Shown here: positions 36,807 to 45,298 of the stretch, piece by piece
Position numbering within the stretch: the stretch's first letter is position 1
How the letters are laid out: every line of letters starts with the position of its first letter
Assembly (NCBI RefSeq): GCF_001591965.1
Contig: NZ_BCVX01000009.1
Coordinates: 124,001-188,000 of the forward strand
DNA: 64,000 nucleotides
Direction of reading: 5' to 3'
From: Lysinibacillus odysseyi 34hs-1 = NBRC 100172
Lineage (GTDB): Bacteria > Bacillota > Bacilli > Bacillales_A > Planococcaceae
The notes under the pieces: model-generated
The model's input: only the letters and a program-made list of their open reading frames with translations
Told to the model about the DNA's origin: nothing
The model's database searches: none
Program-made: the position numbers and the translations under genes

Positions 36807-37325
36807 ATGAATATAAAAGGTCTTGCTCATATTGCAATTCAGGCAAAAGATTATCCGGCCACAATCCGGTTTTACATTGAAGCGTTAGGGTTTAAACGAG
36901 GACATCATTGGAGCCTTCCTGCGTTTCAAATCAAGGAAGCTTCGATGCTGATCTCTCCCGACGGCCGAACATGTCTCGAGGTTTTTGATGACGATGCTGT
37001 CATCCCAGCACAAGGGAAGAAAGCGCAGTCGGAAGTGGAAGTTACTTACGGAGCTTTGCTTCACCTAGCATTTTATGTAGAAGAGGTCGACAAAGCGTTT
37101 CAAACAGCACTTACCCATGGGGCAAAACCTTACGTGGAAGCAGACAATCTCACTCTCGGAGAACCTCCTCTTCTTATCAGAAATGCTCTTGTCCACAGTA
37201 CAAATGGGGAGGTTATCGAATTTATTCAGGATGTGGATTTTGATATAGAGTCCCATAGTTCAACGCAATTCTTAAGTAGGTTTGTACCTTTTTCAGCTAC
37301 AGAGCCGTATTGTGGAGTAAAGTAA
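36807..37325 (+). CDS. VOC-family (glyoxalase-like) protein
   Basis: A 172-residue vicinal-oxygen-chelate protein with two beta-alpha-beta-beta-beta modules. Potential metal ligands sit in the classical places: H8 in GLAHIAIQ, E in CLEVFDDD, H in LLHLAFYV and E in GEVIEFIQD. These proteins include glyoxalases, dioxygenases and resistance enzymes; the substrate is not evident. Adjacent divergent Lrp regulator suggests amino-acid-linked induction. AAAGGGG binding site. Confidence 0.82.
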   Translation: MNIKGLAHIAIQAKDYPATIRFYIEALGFKRGHHWSLPAFQIKEASMLISPDGRTCLEVFDDDAVIPAQGKKAQSEVEVTYGALLHLAFYVEEVDKAFQTALTHGAKPYVEADNLTLGEPPLLIRNALVHSTNGEVIEFIQDVDFDIESHSSTQFLSRFVPFSATEPYCGVK

Positions 37326-37438
37326 TCGAATATTTATCCATAATGCAATCGAGATAGTGATGGGTTGTACTTAAACTAAAGAAACAGGATAATTGAACAA
37401 GGTTTGGAAAGAATACCTCTAAAAAGAGGGTTAAGAAA

Positions 37439-38056
37439 ATGAAAAAAGTAGTTTTTATTGTCTTAATATTATTAATTTCAATAGGTACTATCGAGAAAGT
37501 AACCGCTCGTTCATTACAATCAACTGAAAAAACATTAGAAGTCAGTGAACATCATGAATTATCAATAAAACAAGCTATCGAATTAGCATATCCATCGGCA
37601 TTGAAATGGAATAAAAATGCTCAATTATTAGATGCAATCAATATAGATTTAGATAAGCCTAAGAAGGGAATTGGCGCAAACGGTAAAAGGAAAAATTGGA
37701 ATATTTCATTTGGAGTGCCAAACACTAATAAGCATTTTTTAGTAACCATCCATGATGGGGAAATTGATGGTTTAAATGATTTGACAACAGAAGGTGCTTC
37801 TCCCTATCCAAAAAAGGAGTTTGTAGTATTGGATGATATTAAATACGATTCACCTGAATTACTAAAAAAAGGATTAGAAATGGGCAGTATTTATCCAGGT
37901 AAAGATTGGGCAAAAGGTTATAATTTTATGCTGAGAAAAGACACGAGGACAAATACCCCCGTAATGTTAATAATAGGTTGGAATAGGGTTCAGACAGAAA
38001 TGAAAGCAGTTGGCTTTAATGTAACAACAGGAGAATATATTCCGCAAAAGAATTGA
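37439..38056 (+). CDS. Exported hypothetical protein
   Basis: A 205-residue protein with an N-terminal signal peptide (MKKVVFIVLILLISIGTIEK, likely cleaved near residue 24). The mature part has LSIKQAIELAYPSALKWNKN, which resembles the start of PepSY-type modules, and a beta-rich C-terminus (TEMKAVGFNVTTGEYIP). No firm family. Single gene with an AGAGGG site and a long palindromic hairpin downstream. Confidence 0.7.
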   Translation: MKKVVFIVLILLISIGTIEKVTARSLQSTEKTLEVSEHHELSIKQAIELAYPSALKWNKNAQLLDAINIDLDKPKKGIGANGKRKNWNISFGVPNTNKHFLVTIHDGEIDGLNDLTTEGASPYPKKEFVVLDDIKYDSPELLKKGLEMGSIYPGKDWAKGYNFMLRKDTRTNTPVMLIIGWNRVQTEMKAVGFNVTTGEYIPQKN

Positions 38057-38412
38057 ATTTGGTTTATTATTTGCCCTTATTTAACGAGCGGGTGCTTTAC
38101 TTTAAAAATGATCTTCCAAAATCGGACGCGATTGTTGAAAACCAACAGTAGGGAATGATCAAACTATTTTATAAAAATTACACAGTGTTTCACAAAGAAT
38201 TAACCCGTTTTGAAAAAACTTTTTTCAAAACAGGTTCTTTTAATTTAACTTTAAATATGGGTCTGTGGGTTGTTTTTAATCAAACTTTATTCTAAAGCTA
38301 CAAAAAACAGATAGAACGGGATCAATAAATGATACCTGTTCCACCTGTTTCATTGATGAAGCTTTTCTTACATTCCTTTCGGTCGGTTCGTCATAGCGGT
38401 GCTTTTTTACAA
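38057..38412. other. Gene-free gap with palindromic terminator
   Basis: Contains the diverged motif TTCCAAAATCGGACGCGATT followed by GTTGAA (38114-38138), TACACA...CACAAAGAATTAACCCGTT (38179-38209) and a palindrome GTTTTGAAAAAA / TTTTTTCAAAAC at about 38204-38243, probably a terminator for the exported-protein gene. Confidence 0.45.
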
Positions 38413-39507
38413 TTATTTTACGCCTGGCACCCAACCAACATTGCGTTTCATCATGTTCATTAGCGACTCTGGAATGTTATTATCACGATCCATATCCATT
38501 TCAGTAATAACCGGTTCACCAGCCGCTACTTTTTCTACCCAATGCGGTTCAATTAATAGTTCACGGCCAAGTGCAATTAAATCGGCACCTGCTTCCATTG
38601 CTTCTTTCGCATCTTCTGGTGAATAAATTGAACCAACACCGATAAACGGTACACGACCGTCAATCACACGTTTTAAAATTGTAATTCGGTTTTCTTTTTC
38701 ACCGCTATAACGACGCGCTTCTGAACGGAAATCACCTAACGACATGTGTAAATAATCAAGCTTTTCATCTGCTAAACGATCTACAAGTTGAACCGTTTCA
38801 TCTAGAGTGATACCATCTTCTTCAGGCTCTTCCGGGCTAAAACGATAACCAACGATAAATTGGTCATCAGCATATTGCGCTTTTGCACGGTTTACATGAT
38901 CGATAATTTCTAATAAGAATGTCATACGTTTTTCAACAGAGCCGCCGTAACGGTCTGTACGTTTATTTGTAAAGCCTGAGAAGAATTGTTGTAATAAATA
39001 CGTATTGGCACCGTGAATTTCCACACCGTCGAATCCTGCTTCAATTGCACGACGTGTTGTTTCACCAAAGGCTACGACGATTTCTTCAATTTCTTCAACC
39101 GTTAATGCACGAGCCACACCGCCATCTGCTGCAACGGTTTCACTTGCGCTTACGACATCGCCATTTGGCACAAGGTCACGTACTGCTTGGCGTCCACCAT
39201 GATAAATTTGTAAAATTGCTTTTGCGCCACCGTCGTGAATCGCATCAGCAATACGTTTTAAGCTTGAAATATATTCATCGCTATGCGCCGAGATTTGACC
39301 AGGGAAGCCTTTCCCATTAGGAATCACGTAAGCACATGCTGTAATCACCGCACCCACGCCATATGAGCGCTCACGGTAATATGTAATCTCCGCATCCGAT
39401 ACTGTATCATCAGCATTTGCTGAATAAGTTGTCATTGGCGCCATCACAACACGATTACGAATTGAGACGCCGTTATTAAATGTAAATGGTTTTAAATAAG
39501 TTGTCAT
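38413..39507 (-). CDS. NADH-dependent flavin oxidoreductase (old yellow enzyme family)
   Basis: FMN-dependent ene-reductase of 364 residues. Seen are FNNGVSIRNRVVMAPMTTYS at the N-terminus, ILQIYHGGRQ, GFDGVEIHGANTYLLQQFFS with the catalytic His/Asn pair, NKRTDRYGGSVEKR, and the phosphate-binding ALGRELLIEPHW. Start at 39507 is set by AGAAGGAGTGAATAAC before the ATG. An upstream in-frame start would run antisense through a pseudogene. Codon bias is stronger than in neighbouring orphan genes. Confidence 0.9.
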   Translation of the reverse strand: MTTYLKPFTFNNGVSIRNRVVMAPMTTYSANADDTVSDAEITYYRERSYGVGAVITACAYVIPNGKGFPGQISAHSDEYISSLKRIADAIHDGGAKAILQIYHGGRQAVRDLVPNGDVVSASETVAADGGVARALTVEEIEEIVVAFGETTRRAIEAGFDGVEIHGANTYLLQQFFSGFTNKRTDRYGGSVEKRMTFLLEIIDHVNRAKAQYADDQFIVGYRFSPEEPEEDGITLDETVQLVDRLADEKLDYLHMSLGDFRSEARRYSGEKENRITILKRVIDGRVPFIGVGSIYSPEDAKEAMEAGADLIALGRELLIEPHWVEKVAAGEPVITEMDMDRDNNIPESLMNMMKRNVGWVPGVK

Positions 39508-39523
39508 GTTATTCACTCCTTCT

Positions 39524-39767
39524 AAAATAAGAGTAAATTTATCGGATTTAAAAGTCAAAGATCCTGCTTTACTGCAGAGGCCTGAGATAACTGCTTTAAT
39601 TCCTACTGCAGGCAATCCGATGGTTTTTATATTTCCAGATGATGCAGACAGGAGGGGGGAAACTTACATCTCTAAAACTTGTTGATGTTGGTCCTTTTCT
39701 AGCAGATGATAAACTAAATTTGTGTACAAAAGAAGCGGGGAAAATTATTTACGGTATTGGTATATGA
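39524..39767 (+). pseudogene. Frameshifted gene fragment (unidentified)
   Basis: Two consecutive frames read as one protein tail if one G is removed from the six-G run at 39654-39659. The first part is VNLSDLKVKDPALLQRP...NPMVFIFPDDADRRG, and the second is KLTSLKLVDVGPFLADDKLN...KIIYGIGI, then stop. The 5' end is missing and overlaps the leader of the flavin oxidoreductase gene on the other strand. Protein-like composition supports a decayed gene; the family is not recognised. Confidence 0.5.
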
Positions 39768-39816
39768 CCGTTTGCTTATCTGTACATTCTCATTAAACAG
39801 CATGGAATAAAAAATG

Positions 39817-39848
39817 AAGCCCGTTACTTTATGATAGCGGGCTTTTTT
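39817..39848. terminator. Hairpin terminator
   Basis: AAGCCCGTTA / ATAGCGGGCTT stem with T run on the plus strand. Confidence 0.7.
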
Positions 39849-39884
39849 CGAAAAAAGATATTTATGAAATTTACTCAAGTATAT

Positions 39885-40202
39885 CTAAAATCTCACATAC
39901 GAAGCTTCCTCATTTTTGGGATCAAAATATTCAAATTCTCTTATCCCATGCTTCTCTTGAAAATATTTCTTCATATTTTCTAGATCATTTGCGAAAATGG
40001 TATAAGGACAAAAGAAAAAAGAAATTTGATTTTTTGTATCTTCATATATCCTAGCCCGTAATATTTCGTTATCGCCATAAAGTTCAATATGGTTACCTCT
40101 GTAAATATTATCGTACGTTCCATCTTCATTTAATCCACATTTATCTTCAAAAGGAATGAAATTAATTTTATAAGCTCTGTCGTTTATGATTAGTGATTCC
40201 AT
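39885..40202 (-). CDS. Hypothetical protein, 105 residues
   Basis: Small acidic soluble protein (MESLIINDRAYKINFIPFED opening; aromatic-rich centre SFFFCPYTIFANDLEN). GGGAG lies 6 nt before the ATG. No family recognised. It lies in the same orientation as the DUF4279 gene upstream of it on this strand; the mix of small orphan proteins fits a defence or immunity-protein store but that is speculation. Confidence 0.6.
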   Translation of the reverse strand: MESLIINDRAYKINFIPFEDKCGLNEDGTYDNIYRGNHIELYGDNEILRARIYEDTKNQISFFFCPYTIFANDLENMKKYFQEKHGIREFEYFDPKNEEASYVRF

Positions 40203-40420
40203 ATTACATTACTCCCTTTACAAAGTTACATACAAATTGTATTTTAGTGGAAAAGCGTTATTGGATAAATAATGATTTTTTATTTTCTTTATATAGGAGT
40301 ACGGTTTCAAACATCAAAAAATAACGACAATGCTTCATGATAAACCTATAGCTAATCAATAAGTACAAACCTAGTTCCCTTAATTGGTAGCGGGCTTTCG
40401 CAGCTATGTAAATAGCTATT

Positions 40421-40900
40421 TTAAAAATTACTTTGAGTATCTAATGATTTTTCATTATCTATATAAACATCTATTATTGCTTCAACATTATTTGCAAACG
40501 AAATAACACTGGGATGTAATCGCATTCCAGGTGTTTGTGCATCAAAAAATTTGTAATGAATGAAGAATATACAAACCAGGTTATATTTCTCTCTATATTC
40601 GTTGATTAGATCAACCTTTGATTTTAGAGGAGCAATCAAAGATTCAATTATTTTTTTACTTTCTTCCTCTTCGTAACGTAAAAAAACATCACCAGTATCT
40701 ATACTCCAGACAGTTGCGTATCTAGTAAGACTTCTAGCTCCGCGTTTATAAACATCCCCTGTTTTATAGGCTTCGGTAGGTGTAACGCCTATTTCTTTTG
40801 TAAACTTATCAATTGGCCATACTTCATCGTCTACTCCAATAAGAAATCTGATATAAGCCTGATCTTTATTGAAGAAAAATGTTGCAGAATCTTTATTCAT
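40421..40900 (-). CDS. DUF4279 domain protein
   Basis: A 159-residue protein matching the DUF4279 pattern: an N-terminal strand (AYIRFLIGVDDE), a helix-turn with GVTPTEAYKTGDVYKRG, and ATVWSIDTG. Members are often found near polymorphic toxins and may be immunity proteins, but no toxin gene is adjacent. GGAG lies upstream of the ATG. Function unproven. Confidence 0.72.
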   Translation of the reverse strand: MNKDSATFFFNKDQAYIRFLIGVDDEVWPIDKFTKEIGVTPTEAYKTGDVYKRGARSLTRYATVWSIDTGDVFLRYEEEESKKIIESLIAPLKSKVDLINEYREKYNLVCIFFIHYKFFDAQTPGMRLHPSVISFANNVEAIIDVYIDNEKSLDTQSNF

Positions 40901-41471
40901 AGAATTCTCCTTTTTTAATCTTTAGAATTGTATTTTAATTACATCTTATCTAACTTGCAGTAAATTTTAAATATAAGAAAGGGTGGAATTAAACAAGGCA
41001 GTGAGCCGGTATATTTAGTGGGGAAAACTAATAAAAATTTAGGGGTGAATACAGGTTACTTTATGTCTGACTTCTAACTAGACACTTATATTGCATCAAC
41101 GATAAATAGCTAGAGTAGCAGCAATTCACCCAAGAATAATATTTCTTTTTGGAAAAGAATTGCATCGTTAAATCTTAGGTTACTTTTCAAAAGTGAAACT
41201 TACAGCCGATCGCTATAGCGCCAAAGTCAAGGAGCATATCGAACATATAGAATGGGAGCCTGCTCATAAAGTTAATGTTCTTAAGTAAAGAGACGATTGA
41301 TAATAAGCACGCAGTATTGATGAGGATTATAGGGTACTTAGATGAATTGTTAATATACAAACATATCTATACAATTATTTTAATTTAATTGACGAACCCT
41401 ATACGAAAACGTTAAGTTGGAATTAATAAAAAATGGAAATTGCTCCTCGGAGCTTATAAGGGGATATGCAA
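40901..41471. other. 570-base gap with a coding remnant
   Basis: No intact gene. At about 41196-41288 on the plus strand one frame reads TADRYSAKVKEHIEHIEWEP...NVLK then stop, which looks like the C-terminal end of a lost gene. The remainder is AT-rich with scattered stops. Confidence 0.35.
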
Positions 41472-42257
41472 ATGAATGAAATCATTCAAAAGAAATTGGT
41501 AGAAATAGAAGAGAAATTTCAAGTGAAAATTTTATATGCGATTGAATCCGGAAGTAGAGCTTGGGGTTTCCCCTCAAAAGATAGCGATTATGATGTTCGA
41601 TTTATTTATATTCATCGACCAGAATGGTATCTTTCGATTGATCCACAAGGGATAGGGGGGAAAAGAGATGTAATTGACGAACCGATTAATGATTTATTAG
41701 ATATAAGTGGTTGGGAAATTACTAAAGCGCTAAGGCTTTTTAGAAAAAATAACCCGCCTCTTTTAGAATGGTTAAGATCTGACATCCTTTATTATCAAAA
41801 ATATTCATTTGTTGATAATATAAAATCTTTGGAATCACAAGTGTTCTATCCCAATTCTATGTTGCATCATTATCTAAATATGGCAAAAAACAATTACCGT
41901 GAATATTTGCAGGGGGAACAAGTAAGAATTAAAAAGTATTTTTATGTACTTCGACCGATATTAGCTTGTAATTGGATTGAAAAATATAATGAGACACCAC
42001 CAATTAGCTTTCATGAGTTATTAGAAGATATCATTCCCGACAGTGAATTAAAAAATGAAGTTAACCATCTTTTGAAACGAAAGCTGCAAGGTGATGAGTT
42101 AGATATTGAGCCTCGTCTTAAAGTAATTAACGATTATATAGAAAATGAAATAAAGCGAATCGAGGATTATATCAAATCTCTTAAAATTGAAACGAAGGAT
42201 CCGACAAAATTATTAGATGAATTATTTAGAGATACATTGAAGGAAGTTTGGAACTAA
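41472..42257 (+). CDS. RlaP/YcgL-type nucleotidyltransferase
   Basis: A DNA polymerase beta-superfamily nucleotidyltransferase of 261 residues, like B. subtilis YcgL. The active-site block GSRAWGFPSKDSDYDVRFIY carries the GS and D-x-D motif, followed by the family's LLEWLRSDI and helical C-terminal domain. Related RlaP proteins are associated with RNA repair, but in Bacillus the role is unknown. The ATG at 41472 is 7 nt after AAGGGGA; an ATG two codons earlier is too close to that site. Confidence 0.85.
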   Translation: MNEIIQKKLVEIEEKFQVKILYAIESGSRAWGFPSKDSDYDVRFIYIHRPEWYLSIDPQGIGGKRDVIDEPINDLLDISGWEITKALRLFRKNNPPLLEWLRSDILYYQKYSFVDNIKSLESQVFYPNSMLHHYLNMAKNNYREYLQGEQVRIKKYFYVLRPILACNWIEKYNETPPISFHELLEDIIPDSELKNEVNHLLKRKLQGDELDIEPRLKVINDYIENEIKRIEDYIKSLKIETKDPTKLLDELFRDTLKEVWN

Positions 42258-42639
42258 TGTTTTATACTTTCTTTCATGCAATTTAGTAACTGAGTAACAA
42301 AAAAGTTATCATAAAGCAATCTGCTTGGTTTGTTATATAAGCTTTTAATTTCATTTTAATTAAATCAAAATGAGCCAAATGGAATTGTTGAAAATCCATT
42401 GAAAGATGGTAATCAGCAAGAACGAAAACACCGAAACAGATGAATGATAGGAGTAGATCACTGGTTAGGTTATAAGGTCAACCGCATCGATAGTCAAGGT
42501 ATACCCCCATCATCGGGGGGCTATCTTGTGAAAAATATACGAAATATCTTAAAAAGATATTGGTGGATTGTCTTGTTGATAGACTTATAACTAGTTTAGC
42601 GGTAATTTGCACAAAGTTTTATTATAGGGGGGATTCGCT
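42258..42639. other. Gene-free gap with a hairpin
   Basis: AT-rich; the only structure seen is GATAG...CCCCC-ATCAT-CGGGGG...CTATC near 42491-42527, followed by TTG rather than a T run. Contains a further ATTGTTGAA stretch near 42383. Confidence 0.35.
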
Positions 42640-43137
42640 TTGTATTTATACCACATAGTGTTTGAACAAGATGATGATAGATATGTAAATCCACACATCA
42701 CTTTAAATAAAGGGTTAAGTAAAAGTACAGCAGTAAGATTTTACACCAATGGTGGTCGTTTGTTTCCTGAGATAACAGACCTCACCAGACCTTTAAATGC
42801 AGAACAATGGATTGACTTTAGCGTTGCATTTGGTGCAGACTTTAATCCTATCTCCGAACAGTATATAAAATTCCCGATTGTTTCTGAAAAAATTTTGGTT
42901 TTTAATCGAGAAATAACAAATGATTTATTTGCTTATATAGAAGAGGAATATATGAAGGGCGAGATTGGTGAAGAAGGCTATTTTACTAAAGGACTTCTTT
43001 CTAAAGAAGAGTTAATGAAACAATATTGGGAAAGTATGATTACAGCAAAAGAATATGTGAAACAAAAACCGTATAAGAATCCTGAAATATTAGTGTTTGA
43101 AACAATACCAATTGAACTCCTTGAGTATATAAAGTAA
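42640..43137 (+). CDS. Hypothetical protein, 165 residues
   Basis: TTG start after GGGGGGATTCGC. The sequence MYLYHIVFEQDDDRYVNPHI has a beta start, followed by a mixed fold with FSVAFGADFNPISEQ and a helical C-terminus (LSKEELMKQYWESMITAKEY). No family recognised. It is followed 37 nt later by a small acidic protein gene, so the two could form a two-gene unit, as a toxin-antitoxin pair would, but nothing in either sequence confirms that. Confidence 0.6.
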   Translation: MYLYHIVFEQDDDRYVNPHITLNKGLSKSTAVRFYTNGGRLFPEITDLTRPLNAEQWIDFSVAFGADFNPISEQYIKFPIVSEKILVFNREITNDLFAYIEEEYMKGEIGEEGYFTKGLLSKEELMKQYWESMITAKEYVKQKPYKNPEILVFETIPIELLEYIK

Positions 43138-43174
43138 TTCTACTTTTAAAAAATTTTGTAAGGTGCAGGTGCTG

Positions 43175-43384
43175 ATGACAATTATGACTGCTGATGAACT
43201 ATTAAAAGCTATGGATGAAATGGAAAATGAAGAACGTATAAAGCTATTAGACGTTTTATTTCACAAAAACTTTGATAATAGACCGCCTAAAGAAGTGCTG
43301 GAAAAAGAACGTTATAGGGCGTTATATCCCGAGGATGTTGAGGATGAACCCCTCCTGATACATAGCAAGGAACAAATAGAATAA
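43175..43384 (+). CDS. Small acidic protein whose C-terminus runs into the island repeat
   Basis: A 69-residue acidic helical protein (TADELLKAMDEMENEERIKL...LEKERYRALYPEDVED). The last dozen codons and the stop lie within the right-hand copy of the tRNA-derived repeat (43350-43403), so the C-terminal tail EPLLIHSKEQIE is encoded by attachment-site DNA; the original C-terminus was probably replaced. The ATG at 43175 is preferred; a GTG at 43163 is possible. No family recognised. Confidence 0.5.
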   Translation: MTIMTADELLKAMDEMENEERIKLLDVLFHKNFDNRPPKEVLEKERYRALYPEDVEDEPLLIHSKEQIE

Positions 43385-43403
43385 GTTTGAACCAACTGAA
43401 AAG
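43350..43403 (+). repeat. Right copy of island-flanking direct repeat (tRNA-Arg 3'-end remnant)
   Basis: Matches 34273-34326 at 47 of 54 positions without gaps; 43376-43403 is identical over 28 bases. The first part corresponds to the T-stem/acceptor end of tRNA-Arg. Similarity continues weakly into the tRNA terminator region. Marks the right boundary of a roughly 9-kb insertion. Confidence 0.85.
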
Positions 43404-43618
43404 TGCTGCCAATCCTTTAATAGTAGGGGGGAATGCTTTTTTTGGAAGTCCGTTAGAAAACGAATGAAAAGCTTCTACAATTTTTTATCTAAAAAGGATT
43501 TTTAGAATCCGGGAGTTTTGTAAAGTATTGAACCTTAAAATACATATAAAAAAGCCACTTATTTAAGTGACTTACAGAAATAACAAAGATTCCATTGTAA
43601 ATGAAGATAATCTTTCCG

Positions 43619-43840
43619 CTACATTGTTTTTTGAGCTTTTTTGACAAAGTAAAGAAAAATCAATTGAACTAGTGCTACAAATATAAATGCGATTCCTAAA
43701 ATACCAAGTGTTATCATTTTAATTTCCGGCGTTTGAACCGCGCCAGCCCCATCAATAGTTCTTACACCGATAAATACCGCTAGAGCACCAAAAATAAATA
43801 CCCATGCAATATTAATAGCCCACCATAATTTTATACCCAA
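43619..43840 (-). CDS. Small membrane protein, 73 residues
   Basis: Two predicted membrane helices (about 5-25 and 43-66) joined by a short polar loop, ending in basic FVKKAQKTM. It begins MGIKLWWAINIAWVFIFGAL, with GAGGTTATT upstream. Function unknown; no operon partner. Confidence 0.6.
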   Translation of the reverse strand: MGIKLWWAINIAWVFIFGALAVFIGVRTIDGAGAVQTPEIKMITLGILGIAFIFVALVQLIFLYFVKKAQKTM

Positions 43841-44251
43841 ATAAATAACCTCTTTCCATTTTGCATTTATGGAGTTATTGTATCATTTTTACCTTTTATA
43901 GGTAACCCGGCTCGGGGTGGTGATACTCCTCAGTCTTAAGACTGATTAATTAGTAGAAAAGTGGACAGCTTTTATTTGCCGTGTGCTTTTAGCTTTGGAT
44001 AACTCCAACTGTTTCATCATTTTCTCAGCAACTTCCAATCAGCCTTCTATCCATCCTCAAAATGATTGAGGGGGTAGAAGTAATCACTGTTTGCTTTTTA
44101 TTATGGCTCGGTTCATATTTAATGCTCAGATGTTTAATTGCTGGGAGGGGAAAATAAGAAGAGAATTCTTTCCGACAGCACCTAGATACAAATCTTTGGA
44201 CATATGAGGGGAGAGTTGTTTCTGAAGGCTCACATTTAAGAGGTAATGCAC
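43841..44251. other. Gene-free gap
   Basis: No intact gene seen. A plus-strand frame near 44180-44289 (DTNLWTYEGRVVSEGSHLRG) resembles coding sequence but overlaps the HAD gene on the other strand and has no start, so it is not called. Confidence 0.3.
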
Positions 44252-44938
44252 TTATTTTACAATTTCCAAAAGGCTTTCAAATGTATTAATTTCATAAGTA
44301 GGTTTTATAGATGTATTATTTTCCCGGTATTTAGGGTTGAACCAGCATGTATCAATACCGTAGTTCATTCCACCTTGAATATCAGAAGTCAATGAGTCAC
44401 CTACCATTAGTACGTTTGATTTATCCGTAAGCTGCAGTTTACGAAAAGCAACATCAAAAATTCCCGTTTGTGGTTTTTGAAAACCAGTGGATTCGGAGAT
44501 GATCATATGTTCAAATAGGCCATTTAACGGGGAGTTATTAATTCTGGATGTTTGTACAGCAGTATAGCCGTTCGTAATAATTGCCAATCTTTTATGCGAG
44601 AGATGTGAAATGACTTGTTCTACTCCTTCAACTAGGTGTACTTGTTCTCCAAGAAAACTTAAGTACTCTTGATTGAATACAGCTCCGTCAATATCAAGTC
44701 CGTACTCTAAAAATAATCTTCTAAACCGTTCAGAACCCAGTTCAGCAAGGTCAATTTTTCCGCCCTCTAAATCTCTCCATAATACGTTACTGATTTCTCG
44801 GTAACTCTTTTCATATAGCTTTAAGCTATTAGATAAATTATATTTGCCAAATATTTTATGAAAAGCTTGCTGCTCCGATTTAGCAAAATCAAAAAGTGTG
44901 TCATCTACATCAAAAAGGATAATATCGTAATTCTTCAT
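44252..44938 (-). CDS. HAD-family phosphatase (YjjG/YfnB-like)
   Basis: A 228-residue haloacid-dehalogenase-type hydrolase with motif I FDVDDTLFDFAKSE, motif II IITNGYTAV, a lysine in GFQKPQTGIFDVAF, and motif IV MVGDSLTSDIQGG. Close in layout to the pyrimidine 5'-nucleotidase YjjG and B. subtilis YfnB; probably a housecleaning nucleotidase, but substrates of this family are hard to predict. AGGAGAAG precedes the start. Confidence 0.87.
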   Translation of the reverse strand: MKNYDIILFDVDDTLFDFAKSEQQAFHKIFGKYNLSNSLKLYEKSYREISNVLWRDLEGGKIDLAELGSERFRRLFLEYGLDIDGAVFNQEYLSFLGEQVHLVEGVEQVISHLSHKRLAIITNGYTAVQTSRINNSPLNGLFEHMIISESTGFQKPQTGIFDVAFRKLQLTDKSNVLMVGDSLTSDIQGGMNYGIDTCWFNPKYRENNTSIKPTYEINTFESLLEIVK

Positions 44939-45298
44939 TATCTTCTCCTGCTTTTTTATTCTGTTACTTATGCTTAAACATTAACAGTTTCCTATAAATC
45001 TTCCCACACATATATTGTTTATTCAAGAATAGGGCGCAAATATGTAGAAGCCCCATAATAAAAAACAAAAGTTTTAATACAGAAGCCATTAAAGTTCATG
45101 AAAAAGATGGTTGAAGAAATGACGACCATTATAAAAAACAAAGAATATATTAAAAAAACTTTCTCTCCCCATTCATTGCCAGCTCACAAAAGTTACCTTC
45201 ACGTTACTATGAAACAAAAATGTACGTACTTTTTTTTATTCTTTCGGGACATCATAATGAAGAAGGAATCAGGAAAACAAACAATTGGAGGAATAAAA
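44939..45298 (+). promoter_or_regulatory. Upstream region of the aldo-keto reductase gene
   Basis: 360 bases without a gene. Direct repeats GTTACCT (45193) and GTTACTA (45203), then TGTACGTACTTTT, resemble in reverse orientation the ATAGTAAC and AAAAGTAC elements between hxlR-type regulator and MFS gene at 46604-46628. They may be shared operators of the HxlR regulator. Confidence 0.35.

Noticed and set aside
39508-39615. 36-codon N-terminal extension of the flavin oxidoreductase
   Set aside because: No binding site, runs antisense through a pseudogene; the ATG at 39507 has a strong site and family-like start.
42640-43384. Toxin-antitoxin pair
   Set aside because: Spacing and sizes would allow it, but neither protein shows a toxin or antitoxin motif and the second gene's end is derived from the island repeat.
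44166-44289. Plus-strand protein-like fragment (HLDTNLWTYEGRVVSEG)
   Set aside because: Overlaps the HAD phosphatase gene on the other strand and has no start; probably chance or very old debris.
45098-45298. 67-codon N-terminal extension of the aldo-keto reductase
   Set aside because: Lysine/phenylalanine-rich translation of a promoter region; GGAGG sits just before the ATG at 45299.
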